Shown here: positions 1 to 12,669 of the stretch, in pieces
How positions within the stretch are numbered: the first letter of the stretch is position 1
Layout: each line of letters starts with the position of its first letter
Origin: Carettochelys insculpta
Lineage: Eukaryota > Chordata > Testudines > Carettochelyidae
Direction: 5' to 3'
NCBI RefSeq assembly: GCF_033958435.1
Contig: NC_134141.1
Location: 99,179,001 to 99,243,000, forward strand
Length of the DNA stretch: 64,000 bases
Position numbers and translations under genes: made by a program
Notes under the pieces: model-generated
Told to the model about the DNA's origin: nothing
Databases searched by the model: none
What the model saw: the letters and a program-made list of their open reading frames with translations, nothing else

Positions 1-3000
1 TCTAATGCCTGGATGCAAATCAGTCCATTCTAAAGGCTTCATGTTGTGGAAAATGTCATAATTAAGATATGCTCATATTTGTTTTAAGTTTTCTTTCAGA
101 TGACAGATGGCATCGCGGGTTAGTCTCTGCCCTTCAAACATGGGTATCACCGTCTCAATTAAATCTTTTTCAGAAATGAAATAGATATCCAGAGATTGTT
201 TCTACCTACCAGAGAGTCAAGGGGAGTCCTTCACATTACTTGTAAAATCTCTCTCTGTTCCTTTTTCTCTCTCTCAATCTCTCTTACACACACGTTTATT
301 TCCTGAGTGAGCTTGATTCTTTCCACAAATCTGTTCTCTAAGCAGAACTGAGACAGTAAGGTAAGTAGAGACAGTAAAAGCTCTTATTGAACTTTCTCTC
401 TGGAGTCCAAATCCTTTTGCCGTTAAAATTAATGGCAAAATGCCCATTTACGTCAATAGTGCAGGATCAGGACCTGAAGGAATAAACTAACAAACTTAAA
501 ATAGCACAGTTTGTTTTCTGGCTTGAATTATTTAAACCTACACTGATCTAAAGAGAAGCAGTACTGGAATATATTAACGGAAGTGCAGTCCTTTCATGTT
601 TACAACCCAATATTTGTGGTTTCACTGGCAGATTTCATCGCCATTTCATTAGCCTATTTAGCTAGTTATATATTGACATTTAAGGACAGAGTTTTGTGAA
701 GCAAACCAAAACTTCACAAAAATGTGGTAACTGTACAACAATACATAATTTTTTTGCAAAGTTCCAAGTGAATCTGCAAAATTTGCATAAGATGTATAGA
801 GATTTTTCAGGTAATTCAAATCATCCTTCTGCCAAAAACATAGCTTGATAACGTTTCCTAAGATAGGCCAGCTCCTCAGCTGATGTGAATCAGAAGAGCT
901 CTATTGACTTCAGTGGAACTATGTCAGTATATACTACCAAAGGATCTGGCCCCACATGTGTGTGTGTGTGTTTCACACTTTTGTTGTCCGTTTCTTCGAA
1001 CATTAGGGTCCCTTTGGTTATGTACTGTGGAGATAAGCATATGGGCCTTAGTCAAAACCAGAACATAGGGTGCTAGTATGCACGATAAACTAGTCCATGT
1101 TGTTTCATACCAATGTGTCACAAAGCTATCACCCACTCTTCTACATCAGCAATGTGGTGACATGGAGAATAGGTAAAAGTCAGCCACTCTGCACGACATT
1201 CTCCCCTTTCCAAAGTGATTGGATTTCATAGAGCTGCAGAGTCATTGCCAAGTCAACATTAACTTACCCTATACGTCCACAGAACCCACTGGAAGCAGCT
1301 CATGAGCCTAGCAGTAGCCACATGACCAAAAGCAGTATGGCACTAGAGTTATGATGATGAGATATTGGAGAGCGCAAAACTGCACAGAGGCAGCGAGTAT
1401 ATTCATATACTGGTTTTCCCCCCAGTTTTCTCAAATACGGGTATAGTTTGATGTCTGTACAAGAGGAAAGGTGTGTCACCAGCAGGGCCTTTAAAGAATG
1501 TAGCTGAACACAATCAAAACAAAACTTGAAAAATCTGAATTTTGGGCTCATTTTTTCCTTTTTTGCTTCTGAATAGGGAGGGAGCAATATTGTCATCAAA
1601 TTTAAACCAATTATCATCAATATGTTTACTCGTGGATTCTGGAAATCCATTTAGATGTTGTGACAATTTCTCAGAACTGTGAGCCGCTGTGTTAGCAGCA
1701 GCAAAGCTCTTACTGAGTCCTGACTCACCAGCTTGCTGTATCTGAATCCTGACTCACCAGCTTGCCTGCCTTTCCAGCAAACTTCAGAGCTTTGTCTGGC
1801 CAAACATCTGTCCCTCGGAGATGCCTTTTTCTGCCTTTACCTCCGACTGTACCACCCACAAAATCTTATGACTTTTTCTGTTCCTTTAAAGAGGCAGTGA
1901 ACAGAAACTTATTAACTTAACTAGGACTGACAAACTCCCTGCTTCAAACAATGGCCTGAGTTCGTTTACTGTAACAGTAAAATAAGTTTATGAACAAAAG
2001 GACATAAATCCTTAGTCATATGGTCAGAGTAAAACAAGCTTAAGGAATAAGGACAGAAATGGTTAGAAACAAACACAGGTAAAAATGTGTGTTTAAGACT
2101 AAAAGTGAACAATCTTGTGTTTTATTCAAAGACATTTTTCTCACTATATTTCTTTATTTCAGCTTGGCTGTCTTTGTTTACCTGGAACTCATCACGAGAA
2201 GGATAATTATAGGATTCTTTCTCCCTTTTGCAGACCTGTATAGCTTTGAAATGTATACTTTGAAAAGTAAGCCCAGACAAATGTTCTGTGTCCTGCTTGG
2301 GTGTAGATGCCATTCTGTCTTATCCCCTGCTTTATAGCTTTGTTTACCTTATATGTAAACGAACCTTCATTGTCTCTGCCTGATGACTGAGCTGGTCAGA
2401 CAAGCAAATACACATTCCTTTGTCCAGGGAAACTGATTTATGCACACCTATCAAACATATTTATGAACAGAATTCCTGTGCATATTTTTAATTATCTGTA
2501 CACACCCTGTACATACACAACACAATCATTTTGAGGACCACAGTGTTCCTAGTTTATGTATGCTTTACATGAAACCTTTTAGACATACATTATGAAAACT
2601 GTATATTATGTGTAGTGAATATATCAGATAGAAGTGATGGGCCTCTAACCCTCAGCTGGCTTTTAGATTTGAGGCAAAATGTTTTAGAGGGTGGAACAGA
2701 TGATAAACCCATTCTGCCTCACCCTGACAAGGGACAAATTTAACAGGATATAGAGAGAGCATTATAATAATGTTTTGATCAAAATTTGTTGTGTTTTTGA
2801 ATTTTACTTTCTAATAATACTAGATAGATAGAGAGATCCTCTCTAATTCAGAACTCTTTCATCCATCCATATCCATCATCCGGCATGATTTTAGTCAGCA
2901 GGATGACCACTTATCATAGGTGTGGCCAAGTTTCCTGGGATTCCATAATTTTGTCAACAGCCACCAGTCCTGGCTTTCAGTGTTCTGTGCTGTTATTTAG

Positions 3001-3666
3001 CTCTAATTTAACCCTAAATGTTTTCTCAGAGCCCAGTAAGCAGTAAAAGTGTTTGATAGTGCTGCTAGACAGTACTGACCTCCCATGGTCCCAAATTTAT
3101 GACCAATATGGTGTTTAAGAGCCATTTCAACAAGAACCAAACTACATATTTTCACTTCCAATGTGAAATCAGTGTTGCTGTATGACTCAGAGATGTGGTG
3201 CATTGTCCAGAGCAACAACAAGAACATTCAGACATTTGTCAATAAAAGCCTTAGATATATTCTCCAGTTAAAATAGTACAATAGCATGTCAAACAAAACC
3301 TTGTGGAGCAAAACAAACCAAAAGCCAATGGGGGTCCTGACCAAGAAGAGAAAATGGCAATGGGCAGTCCATTTCCTGCACAAGGACTGCAAGGAAAGTA
3401 TCTCAAGACTAGACAGAGAATGGAATCTAAAGGAAAAGAGGGAAAGGGGACATTCAAAACAAACAGTGATGAACTTTCCTGGACAAAGTAAAAGCAGCTG
3501 GCTTAATGCTGGATCAAATCACGACTATAGCCAAGAATCACAGGAGATGGAGAATGACTATGGAGGCCCTATGCTCCACTAGGAGCCCAAAGGATTAGTC
3601 AGGGTCCAACAAATTATTTTGTCCAGCACCAGTCAGGTCCCAAGGGTGCCAGGCTAAAGAGTTTAA

Positions 3667-3668
<2 letters not shown>
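1..3668. other. AT-rich non-coding stretch, no gene seen
   Basis: No reading frame here has recognisable protein similarity, and all are short and AT-driven. A short direct repeat (core ctgactcaccagcttgc) occurs twice near 1720-1765. Nothing else could be assigned. Confidence 0.6.
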
Positions 3669-3707
<39 letters not shown>

Positions 3708-3720
3708 AGTGCGCGCGCAT
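3669..3720. repeat. (TG)n microsatellite
   Basis: About 17 TG dinucleotides followed by a GCGC-rich imperfect tail. The run creates a false His/Thr-rich reading frame on the minus strand. Confidence 0.95.
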
Positions 3721-4192
3721 TCCCACTCTCTTGATATAACCCTATAGTTCTCCTCTGTTCTTGTTATGACCTGCCTGGAAGTTTGCACATTTTTTTTTCT
3801 TTTTGAGTTAATTAGTGTGGATAAGCTAGGATGGATGAATAGGATTACCACTGAGTCATTATTTATATGCATATAATCCTAAAAATACATGCAGCACCAC
3901 CATTCCCACATACATTTCTTCACTCTCAGTTCATCACCAAGCTGTTGAACTACAGCATTTTAGACAATAGCATTATCAGATCTCTCTGAATTATCAAGTA
4001 TGATTCCACTCATACGTTTGAATGGGCTGCCATCTGCTCTATCTTTTCTTCATTTCCTTTTTTACGTGTATGTGTTTTTTCTACCCTTTTTGGAGCATGG
4101 GAAGATTTGTTCTCTGTAAAGTTTCAGTGGTGGCATATGTAATGGGAATGTCAGGCTGCACATGGAATTGGAATCTCCTGCTTTTGCACTGA

Positions 4193-4415
4193 GGCTGTCT
4201 ACACTGAAGAGTTCTGTCAACAGAAGGGGCCTTCTGTTGACAAAACTCAGGGAGTGTTTACACTCATAAAACCTTCTGTCGACAGAGTCTCTAAAGACCC
4301 ATGCATTTACCTCGACAGAATTATCCCTCAAAAATTGGAGGCATTACACCCTATTGACAGAGCAGTTACAGAGAAGTAACTTCTGCCAACAGATGCTTCT
4401 AGTGTAGACATAGCC
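4193..4415. mobile_element. Harbinger-type MITE, 223 bp, TSD TGA
   Basis: The ends are GGCTGTCTACACT and AGTGTAGACATAGCC, imperfect inverted repeats of each other. TGA lies directly outside both ends (4190-4192, 4416-4418), a 3-bp duplication of the size PIF/Harbinger elements make. The interior repeats TCTGTCGACAGA-like words and has no coding capacity. Confidence 0.8.
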
Positions 4416-4418
4416 TGA

Positions 4419-6869
4419 ATGTTAAGATGTGCTTATAGCAAATATCATCAATCACTTTATCCTCCTCTATTTCCACTAAGCCAGCTGAGCTAAAAATAGT
4501 TATTTGTTATTACAACACCTGTACTTAAAGGGACAATACCAAGTGTCTTCTTAAATATGATAGGGGGAAAGTAAACAGTGACTGCTCCTGCAAATACAAG
4601 TGTGAGTGCTCCATTACAGGATAGATAATATCAGAGATCTTGTCAACTGCAGAATGTGGGATAAGTAATATCAGAATACATCCAGTCTTTTCCAACTACA
4701 GTACGCGTGTGCTTGTATCACCCTCTACCCCTCAAGTTTTCATTTGAGTGCCTACTAAGGATATGTCTACACAGCAATCTTATTTTGAAATAAGGTATAC
4801 TATTTTTTCTCAAAAAAAAAGCTATTTCCACTGCTACCGTCTGGTCCTAACAAATATTTTGCAAACCCTTGGCCTGTTTTTTTTTTATCTGTATCAATCT
4901 AACACTAGTATAATGCCTTCAGGTTCAATGGAATTACTCTTGATTTACTCCAAAATATCTTATCAGAATCAGGTACCTCTTTCTTTAATATGTTTATATA
5001 TTTTAATATAGCATTGAATTTTTTTTCCAAAACAACTGACTAATTAACATGAAAAATGGCAAACAAGTTTCTGTTAATAAATTAAGAATATTTCAGACTA
5101 AAAGTTGAACATGATTTAATCTAAAATTGTGTGATGAAATCTGAAATATGGTTGTATTGAATTGATAGCTTCCTTTGCACTTTTGTCCCTGATATCTCTT
5201 TTCTATGCAGATTGGCTGAGATGGACATAAGTCATTTTTAGTAGATTCTGGGAAAAGGTCTCCGGTAAAATGAGGTTGATGGTCTGGGCTCAGCTCTTGC
5301 TGAGATAAATTAGTGCTACATATCCGGCAAATAGTGGTACCATTGTCAGCAATCTTTGTTAGCAGGGGACAGGGTGGGGGGAAAGGAAGGAATAAATGTA
5401 AAGATAAATGAGCTTGCAGGCTAAAATATCCTCTCCCTTCAGCAGTGGGTGGTTCTCTCAGGTCAAAGTTGAGGCATGATGAGGAGAATATTAATAAATC
5501 TAGCAATTTAGAAAAGCACAATCTTCCTGAAATTTGCTTGCAGACATTAAACACACAGCCTTCAGTGGTGTAAATGGCCATCATTTCATTGACTTCAAAG
5601 CAACTGCCTTGCTTAACACCAGTTGAGAATTTGGCTGTAATCCTAAACAAAGAAGCTTCATAAATATCTTGTTTCTAACAGTAACTCCCCTCCCCTCAAC
5701 GACCTGGGAAGTATAGGGAAGTGTAATCTTTTTGAATATAAAACTCCAATTAAGTTCAGTCGAAGGTGCTTTGGGAACAGGATTGTACCTTTAATTTTCA
5801 AATAATATATTCAATAAATGATATTAAATCCCATAGTGCTAATTCTCCATCATTGTTTTTAAGGAGTAGCTGGTGCAGCCTACACAGAGCACTGTAAATA
5901 GGTCAGGTTTTATTGTTTATTTTAACAAATGGATAGGGTTGCATTAGCATTGGAGGGAAATGTATAAATATTGATTTGAGAACCTGGAGTACACAATAAA
6001 AGAGCAACCCTTGTAACCCTTTTAAAGAAATCCAGTCATAAATAAAGTTCATCTCCATTTTTCCCAACAAAGCAATTAATACATAATTCATCCAAAAACT
6101 ATTATCATTGCTATCGTTGCTGAAAGAAACTAGAGCCTCCAAACAATGCTAGTACTACAGCACATAGATTATATTTATTTGCAAACCTAAGAGGGGATAT
6201 CTTGACATATAATGCAACATTGTTTTATTTGTGACACTGTCTACCCGGGCAACTTTTAATCAGTCCAGGTAAGCTGAGTGCAAAAGGATGCAGCTGACAA
6301 ATGTTTGTATTATTCTAACCATGGGAAAACCAAAACCAATAAATGCATTTTTACAGCCAGGGGAATAGCTATGTACTTTCTTAGGTCACATCTTGTCCAT
6401 TTGCGTTATACCTCCCTGTACACAGACGTCTCTGTAGAAGAATATTAATGATATCCAGATGTATAAAAGTAAGCCTTTTATTTTTATTAAGTAAACTTTT
6501 TTGAAACTAGAATGCTAACTAGTTCACTAAAGAACATTTATATTAGCAATCAACAAGCCTATCCAGAAAAGTTTTGGAGACTCATTTCAGACTTTCTCGG
6601 TGCCTTCTTCATTGACGGCTGGGTTTCAAAATCTTGTGAGCGAAGGCTTCCGTCTAAGATTTCTAGTGCTGTCTAGCTCTAGTAGATCTGAAAGAAAACT
6701 GAAAGAAGCTGATGCACAGTGCCACATTATGTCTTATGTAGCATGAGCTTCCTGAGGAGGAAAAAGTCACAAGGAACCTTGTTTCCCAGTCAGCTCACCC
6801 ATAGATCCCATGTGACATGGCAGGCATGATTATCATGCATTACAGCCCCGAGTCCTAAGTATAGGACAC
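4419..6869. other. Non-coding stretch, no gene seen
   Basis: AT-rich DNA without recognisable genes. A 185-codon open frame on the minus strand at 5093-5650 has no domain or family likeness and is considered chance. Confidence 0.55.
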
Positions 6870-6872
6870 TAA

Positions 6873-7244
6873 GGCTGTGTCTACACTACAAAAATAACTT
6901 CAAAGTTCCTTACTTCAAAGTACAACTTCAAAGTAAGCAATGTCGAAGTACAGTGTCTACACACACCCTACTTCAAAATTAAACCTGTGTGTATCTACAC
7001 TAGGAACTAACTTCAAAGTTAACTTCAAAATTAAGCACTACATCGAAGTAGCCAGCAGAGAGTCTACACACTTTTCCCCCTTACTTCTAAGTTAACTTTG
7101 GAGCCCAACTTCGAAGTCCTTACTCCATTCCTGGGAATGGAGTAATGTCCTACTTCAAAGTTTAACTTCGAAGGAGTGTGTCTGTAGACGCTTGTACTTA
7201 GAAGTAAGAAACTTTGAAGTGATTTTTGTCGTGTAGACATAGCC
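6873..7244. mobile_element. Harbinger-type MITE, 372 bp, TSD TAA
   Basis: The termini GGCTGTGTCTACAC and GTGTAGACATAGCC are flanked by TAA on both sides (6870-6872, 7245-7247), the canonical TWA target duplication. The interior is rich in TTCAAAGTTAACTTCAAA-like inverted words. Its centre near 7120-7145 is a short hairpin (TACTCCATTCC / GGAATGGAGTA). No coding capacity. Confidence 0.85.
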
Positions 7245-7324
7245 TAAGAGTCTGTCAATTAATGGACGACATAGTAGGACACTCTTTGGTTTCTCAATTT
7301 TTGTATAGTAAAATCTGGTGGTCT

Positions 7325-7990
7325 AAAGCTTAATGTGGCCCTGTGGTGGGGTGATTGCATAAGGGGTTAAAACAGCCCTGGGTAAAGACTGAGGCTGGGA
7401 CCCAACCAAACAAGGGCAAGAGATCATCAATCAGGGCCTGACTAGGCCATATAAGAAGGGATTCTGGAGAAGAGGAATCAACTCTTGCTCCAGCTGTGGA
7501 GGGAGTGGGATCTAGCTGCCTGCTAGCAGTGTACCTTGGACAAAGCAGTACGGGGGGAAGGCAGAATATGCCAGGGGAGCTCAAGCTTGTATAAATATCA
7601 GGCTTCCACCCAACAACCCAGACCTAGTGAGGTACTAAGGGCTGCAGAGGAGCAACCAGGGTAGGAGCAGGTAGCAGGTCAACAGTTCTTGCCAATGATG
7701 AGTGGCCATTTCTCCCCTGAGTCACGGGTAGATGACAACTGGCAGTGGATCGCTGGGCAGGCAGGTATAGACAGTTGGGATTCCCTGGGCGTGGAGGATT
7801 GCAGCGTTGGGCACTGTTGCAAGGCAGCATTCTGAGCGACGGGCACCTCACTGCAGGGACACAGGCTGGATGAGTGGCAGAGAACAGACAAATAAGTAAC
7901 AACAGACATAACACTAGCTGGAAGGTGATGCTCCAGGGCTGGACTATGCTAATTCCAGGAGTGATGAGCAGGAGGTTTCACAGTCATGAG
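7325..7990. other. Possible LTR-derived sequence
   Basis: A moderately GC-rich patch in AT-rich surroundings. It has TATA-like strings (ccatataagaaggg near 7446, gtataaatat near 7590) and a promoter-like composition reminiscent of reptile LTRs. I could not find matching ends or a target duplication, so this is a weak call. Confidence 0.25.
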
Positions 7991-9394
7991 TCACAAACTT
8001 CCTACAGGCCCACACACTTGTGGACTTGAAGGAAGACTCAGCTCTTCACCCAAAGGGCTTAAGATCTAAAAACAAATCAACAGCAAAATTAATTTCTCAC
8101 CAGACTGCATTTGGTTTCTGGTGCCTCCCTTAACTATAACTTCTGTCTTGTACAGTTGAAACTTTGGATTCAAACTGAATAAATCAGAATCTACTCCTCT
8201 GCTGTCACAGAACATACAAGAAGCATACTTGTTACTCAGTGATCCTCAGAGTGCCCAGCTAGGTAATCCAAGAGGTTCAGAAGGTTTTTCACTTACTCAT
8301 TCACCAAACTTAAAGAAATGGATTGTTTTCATGGACCTTTCATACCCTATGTAGGAAAAGGACATGTCAAAAGGACAGGTGATTCCTTTGGGATGCTTTT
8401 TAAAATATTTTGGGTGGGTAGAATTGTTTGAAAACATCCAATCCAGGCATTTGATTAGCCCAAACAAACAATGGGACCTGTTAAAATCAAAGTGTGAGAA
8501 AACCTCAAGTCTAAAGTAAGTCTACAGTAAAGCAAGTAAATAAGTAAAGCAAGTCTAACGTCTAAAGTAGATGCTTTTCATCCAAGGTTAGTCTAACCAC
8601 ATGATGCAAAAAACAGAAAGTTAGAAAATATATAACTAAATCTGAAACTCAACGTTAATTATGTCCCTTTGGACTGATAATTTAAAGTTTGACTTTTTCA
8701 TAAATCATTATACAATTTTCAAAAGTATAATAGAAAATGAAAACTGTAATGTCTTTTAGAATGCTACAAATGTAGACATCGGACATCCTGATTTTTAAAC
8801 AATAATGAGATCTTCAAAACAAGCCAAGCTTGAATAAAATTTCTATAGTATAAAACTTAAACATGAAAACATTTCAAATCCTGAATCATGTAATTTTAAA
8901 TATTAAGATAATACAATTTTTTCAGTGACATAGGTTTTTTTTCAAAAATCAGTTAAGAGATTTCCACCCCCCATTTGAAGCTTCAGTAAGTTGACCATAA
9001 ATTAACAAGGTATACTGCTCACATGCATGCCCTAGAGCAAAGAAACAGGAAAGTCTCCTTTTTTATCACATCACTTACCTTTAGCTGAACTAAGTAACTA
9101 CAAAATTCTTAATGGAACACTGGAATTAAAGGAAATAGCTTCACATTTGATCTCATTGATTTTTCAGGGGTTCTCAGGTACCTAATCAGAGTTTTGTGTC
9201 TTCGAAAATCTTCTCCTTCCAAGTGTGTATTTCTTTAATATGTGATGACCTGAAAAGAAGCTAAAATTTTATCAAAGGAATTGGGTTCTGGATACAGACT
9301 GAGCATGCAGAATTTCAGTCCAAAAGAAATTTGTTTCAAAAAATTATGGACAACTTAAAAAACAAGAGAAAACACTAAAAAAATCTGAAAACAC
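7991..9394. other. AT-rich non-coding stretch, no gene seen
   Basis: No protein similarity, RNA gene or clear repeat recognised. A small local duplication of agtaaagcaagt occurs near 8526-8555. Confidence 0.55.
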
Positions 9395-9397
9395 TAG

Positions 9398-9818
9398 GGC
9401 TATGGTTAGCTAGAGAGTTTTGTGACAAAACTCGTGGAACGTTTATACACAAAATGGACTTTTTTGACACTGTGTTGACAAAACCCAGCTCTTCCACCAG
9501 CAGCATTCTGCCTCAAAACTTCGAGGCAGAATGCTGCTGTTGACAGATTTCTGTCAACAAAACAGCTGTGTAAAAGCCCCCCAGGGATCTCTCTCAATAG
9601 ACAGGGCATCCGCAACAATGGGCAGCCCTGTCTGTTCTGCTTCCGGGTGCCTGTTTTGTTGAGACAACAGCCAGGCAGTCCGGCTGCTCTATCGACAGAG
9701 TGGTGCAGTCTCCTGATTTGCTTTTGTGTGTACACGTATTCTGTTGACAGCAGTTTTGTCAAGAAAACTCTCCTGACAGTGACTTCTGTCAACAAAGAGC
9801 AGTAGTGCAAGTGTAGCC
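9398..9818. mobile_element. MITE, 421 bp, TSD TAG, internal hairpin
   Basis: Decayed ends (GGCTATGGTTAGCTA and GTGTAGCC) are flanked by TAG at 9395-9397 and 9819-9821. The interior carries TTGACAAAAC and TCTGTCAACAAA words shared with the copies at 21.3 and 25.5 kb. A perfect 17-bp inverted repeat lies at 9498-9514 and 9523-9539. A 147-codon minus-strand frame inside is incidental. Confidence 0.7.
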
Positions 9819-9821
9819 TAG

Positions 9822-12447
9822 GGGGTTTGGCCTTAAGCACGTCAATCAAAAATTATAAAATGTCTGTAGACATGCTTTGAGAAGATGGAGGCAGTTGAGT
9901 CAAAATGGATGGATTTCAAGAGACTTGGAGATTCATTTTGCTTTATTTGAGCATTTAAAGGATACTCTCTACTGTTTCTACATATGGTGATGCCAAATGG
10001 AGATGCCAGAGCTTCGTCCACCCAGCTGCTTTTTCTTGTCTTCAAAAGACAGTCCTATGGCCCTTCTCCCATGGGAGACCTCTTCAAGGAGAAAACCACA
10101 GCCTTGTCCACCATCAGCTAGCTGATGGCTGCTCCAGCAGCAAGGCCCAATAACCCCCCTGTGGCTTCTGAAAACATATCTCTGCTCCTACCTCTCCTTA
10201 TATTTCAACTGAACCCACCCTCACCAATACAATGTGATTCTCTCTCTGCACATTCCAGCAACTACTTAATGACTATCTGGAGAAGTAAAGAGGAATGATC
10301 TCTATTCTCTTCCCCTACTAGTATAGAGCAAATATCCAGGTGTCTTTTTCTACCTGCAGATCCCAACACTATGTAGATAATAGTAGACCATATGGTCACT
10401 TTATGTCCTCAGCCCTCACTATTTTGTGACCGAAGTATTTGCTTCCCATACACCATGTTAAGCAATTTGGTGCCCTTGACACAGCACAACCCCTCCTTAG
10501 GATCCACACCAGAAACCCCACCTGGTATCATGAGCTCACCCCAGACTTAAGATACCATGGTAGTTTCCCTTTTCTCCAGAAAGGCAGAAGCAGAATTACC
10601 TGCCCCTCCCAGGAATAACTACTGGGGCATCCCTTCTTTGGCAGAACCCACTCTGACTCTCCCCACAGTGAAGCAGTGGTAACAGTAGGAGACATTCACT
10701 TCAACAGCCCAGATATATGGGTTGGGTCGGTGTGCCAGGCCTGCTGTACTTTTCCCTTTCTGCTACACAGTTTGTTTCCAAGCTTCCTCTTCAGAAGTGT
10801 GTACTGGAAATAACACCCTATTCAGTTGCATGGGACGATCTTTATAGTCTTTGTTTCTGGCTGCAGGCTGTGACGTGCCACTGCCATGGTTCTACTTGTT
10901 TCACATTTTTAAGCTTTTTTTCATAATCCTGAAAGCTAGAAACTTAAATTTCTAGATGTGAAAGCTCTGATTCCATTATAGTCACAATTAAAAGAGTTGG
11001 AGCTCTAGGCAGAGGCCTATACTATCTATGCCTTAACCCATGCAGCATCCACACAGGCACACAGGTGGCCTGCAAAGGAATAAGTGAACAAAGCAGAGAT
11101 TAGAGTACCCCCTGTGGTGCTGGAAGAAGCTGGGCATGGAGAATGGCTCAGGACTAACATGCAAGATGACTTGTAGCTCCGGTGAGCCGGCATCATGCTA
11201 CTTCCTCACAATTAGGTATCCCATATTAAAAATGATACTATTACCCTTCCTGTTAAAAGTCAGAAATCAAATGAATAGTGTTGCAATTTTCCTCCTAGTG
11301 GGGCTTATATGCACACTTCCACTAGTCTTCATTGCACACATAAATCTGATAAACGCATGTAGTACGCTCAGCTTTCGCAAGAAAAACAAAAACCACGTGG
11401 CAGACTGACCTGTTTTTATAAGCACATGATTATAAACTGAGCCTAGGTGTAACAGAAGGAAATTGATCAAAATTATACTAACAATGAGTATCAGGAGGCC
11501 ACCAGTGAAGCCTGTCAAATATAGAAAAAAAATTCCCTAATGATGTAATAGCATCATTGAAGTCACTTAAAACTGACCTGGAAACAACATAAGAGTTCAT
11601 CATGTAGAACTACCTTGCAGTCACAGAGACATGGACTCAGTGATACTATAGGTCTTTGCCATCATTTATTCATTGAGCAGTCTATAATCAGTCTGAGCTC
11701 AGCAAAAGTCTGTTTAGTCAGAATTCAGCCCAAGTAAGGCAAAGATTTACCCCAGTGTTTCTATGGAAACCCTAAACATTGGGAGAAAATATGAAAAATA
11801 CAGACCATCAAAATATGCTGCAACCATATGTTGTTGAGGCAAAGTTATTATGGACCCATCTAAGTGACTGTTGTATAGGGAGACCAAATGCAGCTTAAAA
11901 ATTTTATCTCTGTTTCTGATTCCATTAAAGAGATTTTAGAAAAAAAAATCGTTTGGCCCACTCCCATGTTTATGTCAGAAACATGAAATGTGAGCCTTGT
12001 TTCTACTATGCATACATTTACACTAAAGCCAGATCCTCAGTTGGAAGATAATATTATAGTTCCATTTATTTCACCTGAGCTACAGCAATTTATAGAAGCT
12101 GTGGAACTGGTCCTACATTTTTTTCCTGCCATTCTCATACAGCAGTGAGTAACAAAAAGCTATTATGAATATTTGAGTATCCATAGCATTGTCAAGATGT
12201 TCAGTCAATAATCTGACTTTTTCTGGAATGTGGAATGTAAAAAAAAAAAATAATCGAAATAGAAATGAAGCTACACAATCTAAGAAAATTCCCATTTTAT
12301 AGTTTTAGGCCCCAGTTCAGGAAAGCATTCAATCCCTTATTTAGATTTATCCCTGTTAGGCACTTATGCACATATTTCAGTACTTTAACCAAAAGAGATG
12401 TCTTCCTGAACTGTGCCATAAGTGACAGATGACATTAGTTGTATGCA
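9822..12447. other. Non-coding stretch, no gene seen
   Basis: Mixed-composition DNA. Small open frames (for example 10717-10926 and 11136-11408) have no family likeness. Confidence 0.55.
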
Positions 12448-12664
12448 GTGTTGTTGAATCCATGTTGGTCCCAGGATATTAGAGAGGCAAGGCGGAGGAG
12501 GTTATATCTTTTATTGGATCATCTTTTCCTGGTGAGAGAGACAAGCCTTCAAGCTTACCCAGAGCTGAAGAAAAGCTCTGTGTAGGCTCAGAAGCTTGTC
12601 TTTCTCACAAACAAAAGTCTTTTGGACATAAAAGGTATTACTTCACCCACCTGGTCTTCCTAAA
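12448..12664. mobile_element. Degenerate Penelope-like 3' tail, inverted dimer
   Basis: The left half (about 12479-12572) reads as an antisense PLE-type tail: ttggtcccaggatatta, atatcttttattgga, gagagagacaagc. The right half (12573-12664) is the same sequence in the opposite orientation, with many substitutions, joined at agctgaagaaaagct. A possible 6-bp target duplication (atgaca, 12429-12434 and 12664-12669) is weak. Confidence 0.55.
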
Positions 12665-12669
12665 TGACA

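Noticed and set aside
5093..5650. 185-codon open frame on the minus strand
   Set aside because: No domain, no repeated family likeness, and biased to codons expected from AT-rich chance sequence. No splice or promoter context.
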